Shown here in pieces: positions 5,819 through 6,777 of a stretch of DNA of 6,777 nucleotides (position 1 is its first letter; each line of letters begins with the position of its first letter). The DNA is from an uncultured Clostridia bacterium. Its GTDB lineage: Bacteria > Bacillota > Clostridia > Oscillospirales > Acutalibacteraceae. The DNA lies in NCBI GenBank assembly GCA_945224895.1, contig CALYNW010000053.1, positions 1-6,777 of the forward strand, in the 5' to 3' direction. Below the pieces are notes generated by a model, which searched no databases, was not told the DNA's origin, and saw only the letters and a program-made list of their open reading frames with translations. A program made the position numbers and the translations under genes.

Positions 5819-6777
5819 TTACATAGCAGTATGGAAGGTTCTTGCAATAACCTCCTCCTGCTTTTCACGGGTAAGCTTGTTAAAGTTTACTGCGTAGCCG
5901 CTTACACGGATTGTAAGTGACGGATAAAGAGTCGGGTCATTCATAGCAGCAATAAGCTTTTCACGGTTAAGAACATTTACGTTAAGGTGGTGTGCATCCT
6001 GTGCAAAGTAGCCGTCAAGCATTGTTGTAAGATGCTCAACTCTGTCTGCGTTGTCCTTACCGAGAGTGTCGGGAGTGATTGAGAAGGTATTTGAAATACC
6101 GTCCTGACAGCAAGCATAGTCAAGCTTTGCTACTGAGTTAAGGGAAGCAAGTGCACCTTCAGCATCTCTGCCGTGCATTGGGTTAGCACCCGGTGCAAAC
6201 GGCTCTCCTGCCTTACGTCCGTCAGGTGTAGCACCTGTTTTTTTACCGTACATAACATTTGATGTGATAGTAAGAATTGAAAGGGTATGCTTTGCACCTC
6301 TGTAAGCAGGTGTCTTGCAAAGCTCTTTATAGAAATATTCGATAAGCTCCTTACCGATAAGGTCAACTCTGTCATCATCGTTGCCGTATTTCGGGAAATC
6401 ACCCTCAACATTAAACTCGGTAATAATACCTCTTTCATCCTTAATAGGAGTAACCTTTGCATATTTAATAGCTGAAAGGGAGTCTGTAGCAACTGACATA
6501 CCCGATACACCGAAAGCCATAAGCCTTTCCACATCTGTATCGTGAAGTGACATCATAAGTCTTTCATAAGCGTATTTATCGTGCATATAGTGGATAACAT
6601 TCATTGTGTTGACATAGAACTTAGCCATCCAGGAAAGGTACTTTTTGTAGGCAGCCATAACCTTGTCGTAGTCAAGAACTTCCTCATCAAATACTTCACC
6701 CTTGGGGGCAATCTGCTCTGCACCGATTTCGTCCTTACCGCCGTTAAGAGCCATAAGAAGAACCTTTGCAAGGTTGC
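5819..6777 (-). CDS. pflB: Pyruvate formate-lyase (formate C-acetyltransferase), C-terminal part, cut by the window edge
   Basis: About 318 C-terminal residues of a glycyl radical enzyme of usually about 750 residues. The reading frame stays open to position 6777, so the true start is outside the window; the ATG at 6752-6754 is an internal Met within [16 protein letters not shown]. The enzyme converts pyruvate and CoA to acetyl-CoA and formate. The glycyl radical loop RVSGYAVNF is present, with the radical Gly at codon 5897-5899, 26 residues from the C-terminus, as expected. Other PflB-specific stretches are [37 protein letters not shown] and [12 protein letters not shown], which separate it from glycerol dehydratase-like relatives. 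The catalytic Cys-Cys pair lies upstream of the visible part. pflA follows about 95 bases downstream on the same strand. Confidence 0.97.
   Translation of the reverse strand, partial: NLAKVLLMALNGGKDEIGAEQIAPKGEVFDEEVLDYDKVMAAYKKYLSWMAKFYVNTMNVIHYMHDKYAYERLMMSLHDTDVERLMAFGVSGMSVATDSLSAIKYAKVTPIKDERGIITEFNVEGDFPKYGNDDDRVDLIGKELIEYFYKELCKTPAYRGAKHTLSILTITSNVMYGKKTGATPDGRKAGEPFAPGANPMHGRDAEGALASLNSVAKLDYACCQDGISNTFSITPDTLGKDNADRVEHLTTMLDGYFAQDAHHLNVNVLNREKLIAAMNDPTLYPSLTIRVSGYAVNFNKLTREKQEEVIARTFHTAM

Noticed and set aside
6107..6112. A Cys-Cys pair in PflB (YACCQDG) that resembles the catalytic cysteine pair
   Set aside because: It lies C-terminal to [13 protein letters not shown] and aligns with the YAKDGIS stretch of E. 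coli PflB; the catalytic Cys-Cys is upstream and outside the window.
5819..6754. PflB as a complete short 311-residue protein starting at the ATG at 6754
   Set aside because: The frame stays open to the window edge with PFL-like residues upstream of that Met, and there is no ribosome binding site, so it is an internal Met of a truncated gene.
1..6777. CRISPR arrays, insertion sequences, tRNA or rRNA genes, phage or attachment sites
   Set aside because: No regularly spaced repeats, transposase motifs, terminal inverted repeats or structural RNA signatures were seen on either strand.

Overview
The window looks like chromosomal DNA of an anaerobic, low-GC Firmicute, most likely a gut clostridium (Oscillospiraceae or Lachnospiraceae type). 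The basis is AT-rich intergenic DNA, strong GGAGG ribosome binding sites, Gram-positive style lipoprotein transport, a pyruvate formate-lyase system, and clostridial-looking protein sequences. This is inference; there is no rRNA or phylogenetic marker here.

Layout. On the minus strand at the left is a two-gene unit: a GH13 alpha-glucosidase (618-2279) followed 17 bases later by a GNAT acetyltransferase with a TTG start (58-600). A divergent intergenic region (2280-2516) holds a good minus-strand promoter for the glucosidase and a plus-strand promoter for an amino-acid ABC importer. The importer consists of a substrate-binding lipoprotein (2517-3398), a structured intergenic stretch with an intrinsic terminator (3399-3545), a permease (3546-4253) and an overlapping ATPase (4237-4959). 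A perfect 16-bp bidirectional terminator separates it from a convergent minus-strand unit: pflB (C-terminal part only, cut by the window edge) followed by pflA, with a terminator-like hairpin between them.

How the genes work together. The ABC genes form one importer: lipoprotein receptor, membrane channel and ATPase, with the internal terminator likely making the receptor more abundant than the membrane parts. PflA is the radical SAM enzyme that installs the glycyl radical in PflB; together they cleave pyruvate to formate and acetyl-CoA during fermentation. The glucosidase would feed glucose into the same fermentation if it is active.

Two observations stand out. First, the binding protein appears circularly permuted: the segment that normally ends a family 3 solute-binding protein sits directly behind the signal peptide, and the protein stops where that segment would normally begin. 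Second, the glucosidase has Tyr199 at the position of the GH13 catalytic nucleophile Asp, while the other two catalytic carboxylates are intact. A single base change could explain this, so it is either a pseudoenzyme, a strain mutation, or a sequence error.
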